A DNA stretch of 64,000 nt from Legionella donaldsonii (GCF_900452385.1 NZ_UGOA01000001.1:124001-188000), one strand, 5' to 3'; shown: positions 35,866 through 45,965, numbered from the stretch's first letter. Notes: a model not told the origin generated them from the sequence alone. Made by a program: numbers and translations.

Positions 35866-36858
35866 GTGTCCAATTTTCTTCAGGCTGCAAAAATTATTCT
35901 CGCTAGAAGAATTAAACAAATTAGGAATGATTCTGTTAGTGCGGATGCCGGGTTGACTAACCGCGCAATTACGTTTTTTAGCCTCGGTCTTTTAGGTCGT
36001 GACAAAGCACTATCTGCTACCAAACAAGATCTTGACGATGATTTGTTATCTGAACTTAACAATGTTCAAGATGGGGAGAGTGATGAGGCTACCTTGGAAA
36101 CGCTAAAAGTGCTGATTAGCAAATATAAAAATTCAGCGAAGATGGCAAGTAGCAAAAAAGGCTATGATGAAGGAACTTCGGGCCCTGCGTTGCAAGCGGT
36201 AATGACGTTACTGGATGATATATACACAAAACTCGAAGATGCAGAAAAAGAAGGCGTAAAACTTCTTGATACCCCCGATGATGATATGCCGTTGAATGTT
36301 TATCGTTATCAGACAATAAGGTATCTGGCGCAGAAGGTTGAAGATGCGGGCAACCAGTCACTCATCAACAAGTTATTACAGAATCCGAAAATTTCCTCTT
36401 GCCACGAATTGGCAGAAGAAAAGGAAAAGCTTCTCATAGCTAATTTAAAACAATGTGAAGAAAATATAAGGGAGCTTGATGATTTTGAGGAAATTGCTCG
36501 TCGCGAGGCTGAAAGAGCAAAGAAGGCTAAGGAAGAGAGGCATGATGAGGATATCGACGAGGTAGAAAACCCCAAGCCAAATAAAATTCTTGTTGAAAAA
36601 AAGCCTGTCGATTATCCGGCGTTGAGAAAGAAAAGTGTTTTGTCATCTTTAAAGACTTTAAAGGAAGAAAATGAAGCCTTATGCATTCGCTTTGGCCCCA
36701 AAATCAGTCTCCCCGTCAGTCTGGCATTTTTTACTTCACTTAATATTGCTTTACCGACTTTCAAGCCGGGTCCAGGTTATTTGCAAGAGTGTGCTGAAGC
36801 TGCAGTAACGGGGATTAATCCGCCTGAAGTAGCCCATGTCTCTAGTTGTGCTCTGTAG
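35866..36858 (+). CDS. orphan helical/coiled-coil protein
   Basis: I do not recognise this 330-residue protein. GTG start with GGAG 7 nt upstream. It is hydrophilic, rich in Lys/Glu/Asp, with long predicted helices and a strongly charged segment (about residues 190-240, EEIARREAERAKKAKEE) likely to form a coiled coil. The last 60 residues are more hydrophobic (SLPVSLAFFTSLNIALP). No signal peptide. Charged helical orphans are frequent among Legionella effectors, but nothing here proves secretion. Confidence 0.6.
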   Translation: MSNFLQAAKIILARRIKQIRNDSVSADAGLTNRAITFFSLGLLGRDKALSATKQDLDDDLLSELNNVQDGESDEATLETLKVLISKYKNSAKMASSKKGYDEGTSGPALQAVMTLLDDIYTKLEDAEKEGVKLLDTPDDDMPLNVYRYQTIRYLAQKVEDAGNQSLINKLLQNPKISSCHELAEEKEKLLIANLKQCEENIRELDDFEEIARREAERAKKAKEERHDEDIDEVENPKPNKILVEKKPVDYPALRKKSVLSSLKTLKEENEALCIRFGPKISLPVSLAFFTSLNIALPTFKPGPGYLQECAEAAVTGINPPEVAHVSSCAL

Positions 36859-36898
36859 GATACGCTTTGAATCATCAAGGAATATAAAATTTTGCACT

Positions 36899-37909
36899 TC
36901 AAGGGGTTAGTTCGCCACATAAATTCGTTTCCATCAACGTTTTGACCTCTTGATTGCTCAAATTTTTACTGAATAGATAGAGCAATTTACAGTGAGCTGC
37001 TTCCGGTGTCATATCATGGCCGCTGATAAGTCCAGCCTGCTTTAAAGTATGTCCTGTGGCATATTGGCTCATTTCCACCCGTCCATGCTGACATTGACTG
37101 CAATTGACGATGACAATGCCTCGTTCACAAGCATTTTTTAAAAGAGCCAAAAATTGCGGATCATTGTTTTGTGCATTCCCCGCGCCATAGGTTTCCAAGA
37201 CCAGCCCTTTGAGTGGTGGCTGCAAAATAAATTCCAATACTTTTGTGGCAAAACCCGGGAATAAACGAAAGTTAGCAATAAATTGGGGGCTTATTGTTTG
37301 TAAACAAAATGGCTTGGCCGGTGGCGGGAGTAGACGTTCTTGATGTAATTGGATGCTGATTCCAATCGTTGCTAAATGAGGGGCATTCGGTGAATCAAAG
37401 GCATTAAAACGTTGCGCGCTGATTTTTTGAGCCCGGTTACCACGCAATAAATGTTGATTAAAATAAATACATACTTCATTAATGGGTTGATGCGCACAAA
37501 GCCACAAGGAGGTAATTACATTGTCCAGTGCGTCATTACGAACCTCAGATAAAGGAATTTGCGAGCCAGTAACAATGACCGGTTTTCCCAGATTTTCCAG
37601 CATGAACGATAAAGCAGACGCTGTATATGCCATGGTGTCCGTACCATGAAAAATCACAAAGCCGTCAAACTTCGCATATTCACTGGCAATATCGGTCGCA
37701 ATACGATTCCAGTCAGTTACTGTCATGTTGGATGAGTCAAGCAGCGGCTGATACTCTTTAATAGCATAATCAGGCATTTCAGCATGATTTAAGGCAGGGA
37801 TTTTAGCCAGGGCTGATTGGACGTATCCCATGGCTGGTTCATAACCATGATTGGTTTTTACAGAACTAATTGTTCCACCGGTGTTAAGGATCAAAATGCG
37901 TTTTTTCAT
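36899..37909 (-). CDS. ansA: type I (cytoplasmic) L-asparaginase
   Basis: A 336-residue asparaginase that hydrolyses Asn to Asp and ammonia. The first catalytic Thr lies in ILNTGGTISS near the N-terminus and the second in FHGTDTMAYTASALSF. The start MKKRILILN at 37909 gives a length matching E. coli AnsA (338); the longer frame to 37975 adds 22 residues with no clear signal peptide. Low-affinity cytoplasmic form by length and lack of leader. Confidence 0.9.
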   Translation of the reverse strand: MKKRILILNTGGTISSVKTNHGYEPAMGYVQSALAKIPALNHAEMPDYAIKEYQPLLDSSNMTVTDWNRIATDIASEYAKFDGFVIFHGTDTMAYTASALSFMLENLGKPVIVTGSQIPLSEVRNDALDNVITSLWLCAHQPINEVCIYFNQHLLRGNRAQKISAQRFNAFDSPNAPHLATIGISIQLHQERLLPPPAKPFCLQTISPQFIANFRLFPGFATKVLEFILQPPLKGLVLETYGAGNAQNNDPQFLALLKNACERGIVIVNCSQCQHGRVEMSQYATGHTLKQAGLISGHDMTPEAAHCKLLYLFSKNLSNQEVKTLMETNLCGELTP

Positions 37910-37990
37910 AAGCGCGCCTGCTGTGAGAGTTGTTGAAATTATACCTGTCATCCCAAGCATTGTGGAATGCTTCATTGTTTTGACTACAAC

Positions 37991-38019
37991 TTGACAAGCT
38001 TACGACTGCCTTGTAGAAA
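37991..38019 (+). promoter_or_regulatory. sigma-70-like promoter before the 400-residue orphan gene
   Basis: A perfect TTGACA (37991-37996), 17-bp spacer and TAGAAA (38014-38019). A transcript would start near 38026 and have a very short leader before the ATG at 38039. Confidence 0.5.
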
Positions 38020-38038
38020 TTAAATCCACAAGGATTGA

Positions 38039-39241
38039 ATGGGAGGGGTTATGGGAGGCAATCTCTTAGAAACATTGCAGGAAGAATATGATAAAGCGTA
38101 TAAGCCTATCCATGCTCGTTGTGAATATTTTAGTAATACAGCAAGTCAAATAAGACAGCTCTTGTTAACTCATTTTGCTAATGAAGCAACAAAGGCAATG
38201 TTGGTTGAAGAAGCCCAGACAGACATAGAGGAGGGGGTGCGGCGCTGTCTGGTTAAGGAGGAAGTACTTATTGCTACTGCTGAGCAATTTAATGCGGCAT
38301 CAGAAAGTACTTTACCTAGTTTGGTTCATGCTTTAGATGAACATATTGTAACCAGTGGGTTACCGATAATTGTGCTGGATAACCAGTACCAGCTAAAGCT
38401 GGAAAAGCTTTATCCCGCCAAAGTACAGGATTTTATGCAGCAATTGGTAGATAGTTTGACTGCTTACCGAATAAGTTTGGGTATTTGCGATATTTATTTC
38501 GCGATGATTAGGTATTCTTATTTAGATCTCACCGCTCATAAAGAGTGCCTCTGTGTAGCGCAACAATTGCAAGATCTATTGTCAGAGTCTGGAGAAAATG
38601 TAGATTTACAAAATAGCTTACGGCAGGCAAAAGCGAACAAGAAAAAGATTAATGCATTGCTTGTGAACGTCTATGAGAGTGCTCAAACCTTTGAAGAGGA
38701 ATTGCCATTTAAAGTACAGCAACTTGTAGAGCAATTTGAACGCGGGCGGCTTTATTTGCAAGGCTGTTATAAAAAATTCCCTAACAATACGAAATTGGCC
38801 TGGCTTTTTTTTGATGGAGCATGGCAAGCATTGTTGAAGAATATTGCCAATAATCTCTATGCTAGCCAGTGTACTTATTCCAGTTTATACGGCAGCCTGA
38901 CTATCTCGCCTGAATTCATTACTGAAATAAATAGGGAAATTGTCCAGTTTCGGGATGCGGCTTTAGAGAAACTCCCTGCACTTAAAACCGAATTGCTAAT
39001 TACTGCCTACCAAAAGACAAATCAGGTTATAGTCAGTGTTAAAAAAATTGCTGCGATAAAACGCATTTCCTTAATGGAAGCGCCGCCTACGCTATTTGCA
39101 ACGGGTGAAAAATCGATTTGGGGACTCATGGCCGCTTACTATCATCCACTGTCTGAACAAACAGTTGCCTCCACTTGGACAAATCCTATTGTGTCTTCTC
39201 CTACGAAGGATGACCTTGGAAATGAATCGCCTGTCCTTTAA
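38039..39241 (+). CDS. orphan helical protein, effector candidate
   Basis: I do not recognise this protein of 400 residues. It is mostly helical, soluble and without membrane helices or signal peptide. Two starts are possible: ATG at 38039 with AAGGA, and ATG at 38051 with GGAGG, both at similar spacing; the product differs by four residues. The C-terminus is polar with scattered Ser/Thr/Glu (SSPTKDDLGNESPVL), compatible with a Dot/Icm signal. It stands alone between ansA and rppH with its own promoter. Confidence 0.6.
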   Translation: MGGVMGGNLLETLQEEYDKAYKPIHARCEYFSNTASQIRQLLLTHFANEATKAMLVEEAQTDIEEGVRRCLVKEEVLIATAEQFNAASESTLPSLVHALDEHIVTSGLPIIVLDNQYQLKLEKLYPAKVQDFMQQLVDSLTAYRISLGICDIYFAMIRYSYLDLTAHKECLCVAQQLQDLLSESGENVDLQNSLRQAKANKKKINALLVNVYESAQTFEEELPFKVQQLVEQFERGRLYLQGCYKKFPNNTKLAWLFFDGAWQALLKNIANNLYASQCTYSSLYGSLTISPEFITEINREIVQFRDAALEKLPALKTELLITAYQKTNQVIVSVKKIAAIKRISLMEAPPTLFATGEKSIWGLMAAYYHPLSEQTVASTWTNPIVSSPTKDDLGNESPVL

Positions 39242-39318
39242 GTACAGATTTATTTGCCAAGCTCTTGTACTTTGTGGAAAAATCAAGGTATTAATGGTTT
39301 AGTGTAAGCAGTGGCAAC

Positions 39319-39843
39319 ATGGTTATTGATCGAGCCGGGTACCGGCTGAACGTTGGGATCATTCTGGTCAACGGATCGGGTCGGGTGTTTTGGGGTAGGC
39401 GCTATGGTCATGATGCCTGGCAATTTCCGCAGGGAGGGCTTGCTACAGGCGAAACCTCACTAGAGGCCATGTATCGCGAATTGCGAGAAGAAATAGGTTT
39501 GGATAGAGAGGATATCGAAGTTTTAGGTTCGACCAAGCGCTGGCTAAAATACCGTCTGCCTAAACAATATCTTCGTCATGGCAAAGAGCCTTTGGTGATA
39601 GGGCAAAAGCAAAAATGGTATTTATTAAAATTAGTTGCTTCTGAGCAGAAAGTTCGACTGGATTTAAGTGATTCGCCGGAGTTTGACAGCTGGCGTTGGA
39701 TTGATTATCACGAGCCACAAGAGCAGGTTATCTTTTTCAAAAGACAAGTTTATGCTCAGGCCATGAAAGAATTAGAGTACTTGTTAAAGAAACGTCGCAC
39801 TCCATTTGGTGCACGCCGCAAGCGAGGTAATCATAGTCGATAA
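39319..39843 (+). CDS. rppH: RppH, RNA pyrophosphohydrolase
   Basis: A 174-residue Nudix hydrolase that removes pyrophosphate from 5' ends of mRNA, starting RNase E-dependent decay. The Nudix box is GGLATGETSLEAMYRELREEIGL (GxxxxxExxxxxxxREUxEExGU pattern), and the family start IDRAGYRLNVGIILVN is present. Length matches E. coli RppH (176). It ends directly before ptsP, a conserved gammaproteobacterial pair. Confidence 0.95.
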   Translation: MVIDRAGYRLNVGIILVNGSGRVFWGRRYGHDAWQFPQGGLATGETSLEAMYRELREEIGLDREDIEVLGSTKRWLKYRLPKQYLRHGKEPLVIGQKQKWYLLKLVASEQKVRLDLSDSPEFDSWRWIDYHEPQEQVIFFKRQVYAQAMKELEYLLKKRRTPFGARRKRGNHSR

Positions 39844-42135
39844 ATGCTAAAAATATTAAAACGAATCGTACAGGATGTAACCACAGCCACTCAATTAACA
39901 GATGCATTGACAATCCTGGTGCAACGAGTGCGCAAAGCAGTGAATGCTGATGCCGTTTCCGTTTTCCTCATTGATAACAAGCACGCCGAATATGTATTGA
40001 TCGCTACAGAAGGCTTAAACAAGCAAGCAGAATCAAGAGTGCGTGTTGGATTAGACAGTGGTTTGATTGGTTTGGTGGGGCGTCGCGAAGAACCGATTAA
40101 TATTGAAAACGCCCCCTCGCATCCCGATTTTTACCAACATAGCCTTCTAGGTGAAGAGCATATGAATGCTTTTCTAGGTGTACCGATCATTCAACATCGT
40201 AAATTGTATGGTGTACTAATCGTACAACAGAAAGAACAACGTTGTTTTGATGATGCTGAAGAAGCCTTTTTAATTACCTTGGCGGCACAGCTTGGTGGTA
40301 TTATTGCCCATGCGGAAGCAACCGGTGAATTAGCACAATTAACCCAGCCAAAACCCTTGGGAACGGACAAGGTTGATTTGGCGCCCATGGCGTTAACTGG
40401 TGTGGGTAGCGTGCCTGGTGTTGGTATTGGTACAGCCGTTGTTGTATATCCTCCTGCTGACATTGATGCAGTCCCCCGCCGTACGGTCGAAGATCTTGAT
40501 GCAGAGCTCGTTGCTTTCTTCCATGCCTTACAAATGGCACGTGAGGATATGCAACGCTTAAGCAAGCGAATGAAAGCTACCGTTGATGAGGATGAGCACG
40601 CTTTATTCGATGTGTATTTGCGTATCCTTGATAAGGATAGCCTGGGTGCTGAAGTTGAGCATGTTATTCGGGAAGAACATCTTAGCGCCCAGGCCGCTTT
40701 GGCTGTTGTAATCAAAAAACATGTACAACTATTTGAAAGTATGGAGGATGACTATCTACGTGAACGAGCCTCTGATTTTCGTGATTTAGGCCGGCGAGTA
40801 CTTGCTGAACTGCAATGGTCTCAACGAGAAGAAATAATTTATCCCCGACGGACTATCCTGATTGGTGAAGAAATCACTGCTGCAGCATTAGCAGAGGTAC
40901 CGGAGGGGTATTTGGCTGGGGTTGTATCTGCAAAAGGAGCAAATAATTCTCATGTTGCTATTTTAGCGCGCGCTTTGGGTGTGCCTACGGTTATGGGAGT
41001 TCGTGGACTTAAAATTGAACATTTATCGCGTCGTGCTGTTGTCGTTGATGGGTATTACGGTCACGTTTATGTGTCGCCCTCGAAAACGGTTCTGGCAGAA
41101 TTTAAGAAGGTGGCGCAAGAAGAGCAAGAATTAAATCAAAGCCTGGTGAGTTTACGCGATAAGCCTGCGGAAACACTGGATAACTACCGTGTCTCTTTAC
41201 AAGTGAATACTGGGCTGGCCATGGATGCGGGCTTATCGATGAGTGTTGGCGCAGAAGGGGTAGGGCTTTACCGCTCTGAAGTGCCCTTTATGAGCCGTGA
41301 TCGGTTCCCCTCTGAAGATGAACAACATATTATCTATCGTCAGATTCTTAAAGCGTTTGCTCCACGATTTGTAACAATGCGGACGTTGGATATTGGCGGG
41401 GATAAAATACTTCCTTATTTTCCAGTGGAAGAAGATAACCCTTATTTGGGTTGGCGGGGCATCCGTGTCACTCTCGATCATCCCGATGTTTTCTTGATGC
41501 AGGTGCGTGCAATGATGCGTGCCAGTGAAGAGCTGAATAATCTCCGCATCATGTTACCCATGGTGACTACTTTAAGTGAGGTAGAAGAGGCGGCCTATCT
41601 GGTTGGGCAGGCTTATGAAGAATTGTTAGAAGAGGGATATCGCATTGAAAGACCCAAACTGGGTGTTATGGTTGAAGTACCAGCAGCAGTTTATCTTGCT
41701 CGTGAATTAGCAAAGCGCGTTGATTTTCTATCGGTAGGTAGTAACGACTTAACGCAATATTTGCTGGCAGTTGACCGTAATAACGCGCGTGTAGCAGGAC
41801 TTTATGATGGTTTTCATCCAGCGATGCTGCGTACCTTAATGAAAGTGGTAGAAGGTGGTCATGCTGCGGGTATTGAAGTAAGTATTTGTGGCGAGATGGC
41901 CAGTGATCCTCTCGCGGTGATCCTCTTACTGGCAATGGGTTTTGATACTTTGAGTATGAATTCAACAAGCTTGCCGCGAGTAAAGTGGGTGATTCGTAAT
42001 ATTTCTCTGGCACAAGCGCGAAAAGTGTTAGCGGATGTCTTAGAACTTGAACATCCGGCTGAGATCAGACTGTATTTGCAAAAAGCATTGGAGGATGAGG
42101 GCCTTGGCGGCTTAATCAGGGCAGGGAGATCGTGA
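39844..42135 (+). CDS. ptsP: PtsP, enzyme I of the nitrogen phosphotransferase system
   Basis: A 763-residue EI-Ntr. It has an N-terminal GAF domain (about residues 15-165), an EI N-domain, the phospho-His domain with GANNSHVAILARALGVPT, and a PEP-binding TIM barrel with GSNDLTQYLLAVDRNN and the catalytic Cys in SICGEMASDP. It starts a phosphorelay to NPr and EIIA-Ntr that controls metabolism and virulence in many bacteria. The ATG follows the rppH stop immediately. Its stop overlaps the next gene. Confidence 0.96.
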   Translation: MLKILKRIVQDVTTATQLTDALTILVQRVRKAVNADAVSVFLIDNKHAEYVLIATEGLNKQAESRVRVGLDSGLIGLVGRREEPINIENAPSHPDFYQHSLLGEEHMNAFLGVPIIQHRKLYGVLIVQQKEQRCFDDAEEAFLITLAAQLGGIIAHAEATGELAQLTQPKPLGTDKVDLAPMALTGVGSVPGVGIGTAVVVYPPADIDAVPRRTVEDLDAELVAFFHALQMAREDMQRLSKRMKATVDEDEHALFDVYLRILDKDSLGAEVEHVIREEHLSAQAALAVVIKKHVQLFESMEDDYLRERASDFRDLGRRVLAELQWSQREEIIYPRRTILIGEEITAAALAEVPEGYLAGVVSAKGANNSHVAILARALGVPTVMGVRGLKIEHLSRRAVVVDGYYGHVYVSPSKTVLAEFKKVAQEEQELNQSLVSLRDKPAETLDNYRVSLQVNTGLAMDAGLSMSVGAEGVGLYRSEVPFMSRDRFPSEDEQHIIYRQILKAFAPRFVTMRTLDIGGDKILPYFPVEEDNPYLGWRGIRVTLDHPDVFLMQVRAMMRASEELNNLRIMLPMVTTLSEVEEAAYLVGQAYEELLEEGYRIERPKLGVMVEVPAAVYLARELAKRVDFLSVGSNDLTQYLLAVDRNNARVAGLYDGFHPAMLRTLMKVVEGGHAAGIEVSICGEMASDPLAVILLLAMGFDTLSMNSTSLPRVKWVIRNISLAQARKVLADVLELEHPAEIRLYLQKALEDEGLGGLIRAGRS

Positions 42136-42938
42136 TTTTATCGGAAATAGCCGTGAATGGCGGCATTTATGCCTTGGCAGGCGCTTTTGCTGGCCTTATG
42201 TCGGGTCTTATGGGCATAGGAGGGGGTATCGTTGTGGTACCTGCCTTGCTTTTTATCTTTCAACATAATCCGGCTTTCCCTTCTAGTTTAACGATGCATT
42301 TTGCTGCTGGGACTTCTCTGGCCGTTATGTTATTCACTTCGCAGTCTTCCATACGCGCCCATTATCGCCAGAGTGGCATTCAATGGGATGTTTATAATCG
42401 GTTATGGCCTGGTATTATAATCGGTGCTATAAGTGGCGGGGTGCTCGCCGATCAATTGCCAACGCGTTGGTTGGAGATATTATTTGGAATATTTTTGTTG
42501 TTTGTTGCTTTCAAGATGTTATCTGGTATGCAGATTACTCGCCCACAGCAATTTCCCCGTCCCTGGATTAACAATTTGATAAGTTTTTTAATAGGTTGTA
42601 AATCGGGATTATTAGGGGTTGGCGGTGGAACAGTCATTATTCCCTATCTTAGCTATTGTGGTATGGAAATGCCGAAAATTGCGCCAGTGTCGGCTTTATG
42701 TACAATGACGGTTGCTATTATTGGTACAATCACATTTATAATTACCGGTCTAAATGAGGTTGGCTTGCCGGCTTACACAACCGGTTATATTTATTGGCCC
42801 GCAGTATTGTGTATAGCTATTCCAAGCAGTATTTTTGCTCCTATCGGGGCGAAATTGACGTATGTATTGCCCATTAAGCATTTGAAATATGGGTTTGTTG
42901 TTATCCTGGTTTTCACTGCTATCAATTTATTAATTTAA
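42132..42938 (+). CDS. TauE/SafE family sulfite/anion exporter
   Basis: A 268-residue inner-membrane protein with about eight helices and the two internal repeats of the TauE/SafE family, each with a Gly-rich loop ([14 protein letters not shown] and [14 protein letters not shown]). GTG start overlapping the ptsP stop by 4 nt. Members export sulfite, sulfoacetate or related anions; the substrate here is unknown. A similar gene between ptsP and lgt occurs in other gammaproteobacteria. Confidence 0.9.
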   Translation: MILSEIAVNGGIYALAGAFAGLMSGLMGIGGGIVVVPALLFIFQHNPAFPSSLTMHFAAGTSLAVMLFTSQSSIRAHYRQSGIQWDVYNRLWPGIIIGAISGGVLADQLPTRWLEILFGIFLLFVAFKMLSGMQITRPQQFPRPWINNLISFLIGCKSGLLGVGGGTVIIPYLSYCGMEMPKIAPVSALCTMTVAIIGTITFIITGLNEVGLPAYTTGYIYWPAVLCIAIPSSIFAPIGAKLTYVLPIKHLKYGFVVILVFTAINLLI

Positions 42939-42961
42939 AGGATTTTTTTAGAGGTAATTGT

Positions 42962-43735
42962 ATGCTCCCTTTCCCTGCTATTGATCCTGTTGCATTTTCT
43001 CTAGGTCCTATTAAGGTGCATTGGTATGGCCTAATGTATTTGGCTGGTTTTTTTATCGCCTGGCTTTTAGCCCATTTGCGGGTGAAGCTTTACCATCTGG
43101 ATTGGACTTCTGAGCAAATTAGCGATTTAATTTTTTATGCTGCTTTGGGGGTAATTATTGGCGGTCGGCTAGGTTATATGTTGTTTTACAATACACAGCA
43201 TTTATTTACCAGACCTTGGGAGTTACTGAAGTTATGGGAGGGAGGTATGTCCTTTCATGGCGGTTTGCTTGGGGTAGCTGTAGCAATGTTCCTGTTTGCG
43301 CGTAAAGTTAAAAAACCCTTTGTAGAGATCACGGATTTCCTTGCTCCCTTAGTCCCGTTGGGGCTTGCTGCAGGACGTATCGGTAATTTTATTAATGGGG
43401 AGTTGTGGGGGCGTGTTACTGATGTGCCCTGGGCTATGGTCTTTCCCCATTCCGATGGACAACCTCGCCATCCTTCCCAATTATATGAGTTTGGTTTGGA
43501 AGGTCTTGCTTTATTTATCTTTCTGTGGTGGTATGCTGCCAAACCCAGGCCTAAGGGTGCAATATCAGCAATGTTTTTAATTGGTTATGCCGTTTGCCGT
43601 TTAATTGCTGAGTGTTTTCGCCAACCTGATGTGCAGTTAGGTTATATTGCCTTTGATTGGTTAACAATGGGACAATTATTATCTATCCCCATGTTAGTGG
43701 CAGGGTTATGGTTATTTCGGTGGGCTAAACGATGA
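42962..43735 (+). CDS. lgt: Lgt, prolipoprotein diacylglyceryl transferase
   Basis: A 257-residue inner-membrane enzyme that adds diacylglycerol to the lipobox Cys of prolipoproteins. Conserved segments are [20 protein letters not shown] (with the essential His) and the Lgt signature [14 protein letters not shown]. Seven membrane helices. It overlaps thyA by 4 nt, the conserved lgt-thyA pair. Confidence 0.96.
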   Translation: MLPFPAIDPVAFSLGPIKVHWYGLMYLAGFFIAWLLAHLRVKLYHLDWTSEQISDLIFYAALGVIIGGRLGYMLFYNTQHLFTRPWELLKLWEGGMSFHGGLLGVAVAMFLFARKVKKPFVEITDFLAPLVPLGLAAGRIGNFINGELWGRVTDVPWAMVFPHSDGQPRHPSQLYEFGLEGLALFIFLWWYAAKPRPKGAISAMFLIGYAVCRLIAECFRQPDVQLGYIAFDWLTMGQLLSIPMLVAGLWLFRWAKR

Positions 43736-44526
43736 AGACATATTTGCAATTTCTCCAACACATTTTAGAGCATGGGACAAAAAAATCAGATAGAACCGGC
43801 ACAGGGACCCTATCTGTTTTTGGCTATCAGATGCGTTTTAATCTGGCGGATGGCTTTCCTTTGCTTACCACTAAAAAATTACACACGCGTAGCATTATTC
43901 ATGAGTTACTCTGGTTTTTGCGGGGTGAAACTAATATTGCTTATCTGAATGAGAATGGCGTAACTATTTGGGACGAGTGGGCAGATAGTAAGGGGGATTT
44001 AGGTCCTATCTATGGCCGCCAATGGCGTTCCTGGCCTACACCGGATGGCCGCTCTATCGATCAATTGATGGACGTCGTTACTCAAATCAAGACAAATCCC
44101 GACTCTCGTCGTCTCCTTGTAAGCGCCTGGAATGTTGGTGAGCTGGACAGGATGGCTTTAATGCCTTGCCATGCTTTATTTCAATTTTATGTTGCAGATA
44201 ATCGTCTTTCTTGCCAATTGTATCAGCGTTCGGCGGATGTTTTTTTAGGGGTACCTTTTAATATCGCTTCCTATTCCTTACTTACTCACATGATGGCAGA
44301 GCAATGCAATCTGGACGTGGGGGAGTTCATTTGGACTGGTGGCGATTGCCATTTGTATTTAAATCATCTTGAGCAAGCACGTACTCAGTTGGAACGTACT
44401 CCTTTACCGTTACCTCAACTTGTTATTCAACAAAAAGCCCCTTCACTTTTTGATTATCAGTTTGCTGATTTTGAATTTCGGAATTATCAATCACATCCCG
44501 CTATCAAAGCCCCTATTGCTGTTTAA
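43732..44526 (+). CDS. thyA: thymidylate synthase
   Basis: A 264-residue enzyme (same length as E. coli ThyA) that makes dTMP from dUMP with methylene-tetrahydrofolate. The catalytic Cys is in [22 protein letters not shown] near the N-terminus and the [17 protein letters not shown] block bind substrate. A 7-bp hairpin (AGCCCCT/AGGGGCT, 44508-44533) spans the stop codon but lacks a T-run. Confidence 0.97.
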   Translation: MKTYLQFLQHILEHGTKKSDRTGTGTLSVFGYQMRFNLADGFPLLTTKKLHTRSIIHELLWFLRGETNIAYLNENGVTIWDEWADSKGDLGPIYGRQWRSWPTPDGRSIDQLMDVVTQIKTNPDSRRLLVSAWNVGELDRMALMPCHALFQFYVADNRLSCQLYQRSADVFLGVPFNIASYSLLTHMMAEQCNLDVGEFIWTGGDCHLYLNHLEQARTQLERTPLPLPQLVIQQKAPSLFDYQFADFEFRNYQSHPAIKAPIAV

Positions 44527-44693
44527 AGGGGCTGCTGCGAGGTACGCGACAGTGCTTATGTTTACTGATTGATATCTTGATAAATTTGATGGGCTGGGAA
44601 GTCATTTCTTGCAGAGAAGGCAGCAGTTATTTTGTTATTCGCCCATAATGTGGTTTAATATTGTCCTTGTTGGTTTTTATTGGGTCTGTAATT

Positions 44694-44963
44694 GTGAAGA
44701 AACTAGTCGTCCTCCTGAGTGCTGTATTGTGTCTAACGCTGGGACATGCCAGTAAGTTGAGTAAATATTTAAACAAAATGGAAGCCAATGATAAAGCACG
44801 TCAAGCCCAGGAATGGCAGCAAGATATGAATTTTGGCGATTTTGCTTTCCGTTTGGATAAACGTTATGTTGACGATCGCGGCCAGCATTGCCGTGATTAT
44901 GTTTTTAGAGCACGCAGTAATCCCTATCGCCATGGCTATTATAGCGTTTGTGACGAGCGTTAA
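44694..44963 (+). CDS. small exported protein with two C-terminal cysteines
   Basis: A protein of 89 residues if started at the GTG at 44694, which gives a clean signal peptide (VKKLVVLLSAVLCLTLGHA). The mature part is short, charged and ends with GQHCRDYVFRARSNPYRHGYYSVCDER; the two Cys could form a disulfide in the periplasm. An earlier TTG frame to 44661 is open but less convincing. No family recognised. Located alone between thyA and a hairpin. Confidence 0.55.
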   Translation: MKKLVVLLSAVLCLTLGHASKLSKYLNKMEANDKARQAQEWQQDMNFGDFAFRLDKRYVDDRGQHCRDYVFRARSNPYRHGYYSVCDER

Positions 44964-44968
44964 TTTTT

Positions 44969-45005
44969 TACCATTAAGCGGTGATTTTTCCACCGCTTAA
45001 TGGTA
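44969..45005. terminator. perfect 15-bp hairpin between convergent genes
   Basis: TACCATTAAGCGGTG (44969-44983) and CACCGCTTAATGGTA (44991-45005) pair perfectly across a 7-nt loop. It lies between the small exported protein and a convergent methyltransferase. The only T-run (44963-44968) precedes it on the plus strand, so it lacks a U-tail in both directions, though its place suggests transcription termination. Confidence 0.6.
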
Positions 45006-45023
45006 GGTGCCGAGTATACCCAG

Positions 45024-45965
45024 CTAGTTTTTATAAGCGATAACAGTTGGGAACAGTTTTGCTTTGTCATAAAGAAATTTAATGTCGGTATAACCCAGGC
45101 TCGTCAGTTGTTTTTTAGTTAACGCAGTGGAACGGTAACACTGGAATTTCGCGGCCATGACGTCAGCAAAAAGAATTTTCTGCAATAGCAAATCCTTTTG
45201 GTTAATCACAGAAAAATCCCACTCACATTGTTCGGTAAGGGTTGGCGGTGGGGTCAAAAAACTAGTGACTAATTTCCCGCCTGATTTCAAAGCCTGGTAA
45301 AATAGGCGAAACAATTCCATCACCTTTTCATCCCCAGGTTCATAAATGGTTAAACCATTACTGGAAATTAAATCGAATTCATTGTGGAAATCCAATTCCC
45401 AAGCATCTTGCTGATAAAATTTCACTAGATGGCTTAAGCCACGTTGTTCTGCCAACTGAGTTGCATCCTTTAAAGTAGCAGCGTCATAATCAAACCCGAT
45501 GAGTTCAATATCATGCACCGATTCCAGATTAAGGTATAAAAGTTCACCCATTAAGCCGCAGGGAATACAGGCAAGTTTGGCTCCGTTGCGTACTTTTTCC
45601 TGATTTTCTTGCAAGAAAATTTGACAGCGTTCTTGTGTTGCAAGCATTAGAGGAGAGCGATCGAGAATAAATGCTTCCAACTCCGTAAAGGGTTGGCCGC
45701 GGTTGTTTTTACCATTGATACGCCCGGTTTGGGGATGGTAAATCATATAATGAGTCCAGTATCCATTGATCCCCTGGTTTTGTATTAAGAAACGGCCAAA
45801 ATCAAAGTCGGCTAATTGGTTCAGTAAATCAAGTTGTTCTGTTACGGTAATATAAGGTTTATCACCTTCCTGTTTAATTCGGGCGGCGATTTTATCAACA
45901 ACAATAGCTAGTGTTTCCTCTGCGATGTTGTGTGAGATCAGATGCGGTTGCTCTATATTGGCCAT
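45024..45965 (-). CDS. class I SAM-dependent methyltransferase-like protein
   Basis: A 313-residue predicted cytoplasmic protein. The central part has a Rossmann-type SAM site (LACIPCGLMGELLYL, then acidic GFDYDAAT) and a motif-III-like DLISSNGLTIYEPGD with a later ALKSGGKLVTSFLTPP. Motif I is unusual, PCGLMGE instead of the common GxGxG. An N-terminal region of about 120 residues precedes the domain. Substrate unknown. It is isolated from the next minus-strand gene by 58 bp and may be cotranscribed with it. Confidence 0.7.
   Translation of the reverse strand: MANIEQPHLISHNIAEETLAIVVDKIAARIKQEGDKPYITVTEQLDLLNQLADFDFGRFLIQNQGINGYWTHYMIYHPQTGRINGKNNRGQPFTELEAFILDRSPLMLATQERCQIFLQENQEKVRNGAKLACIPCGLMGELLYLNLESVHDIELIGFDYDAATLKDATQLAEQRGLSHLVKFYQQDAWELDFHNEFDLISSNGLTIYEPGDEKVMELFRLFYQALKSGGKLVTSFLTPPPTLTEQCEWDFSVINQKDLLLQKILFADVMAAKFQCYRSTALTKKQLTSLGYTDIKFLYDKAKLFPTVIAYKN

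Noticed and set aside
40191-40715. 174-codon ORF antisense to ptsP
   Set aside because: Ser/Ala-rich shadow frame of a well-conserved gene.
44508-44533. Hairpin across the thyA stop codon as terminator
   Set aside because: Only a 7-bp stem, part of it within coding sequence, and no T-run.
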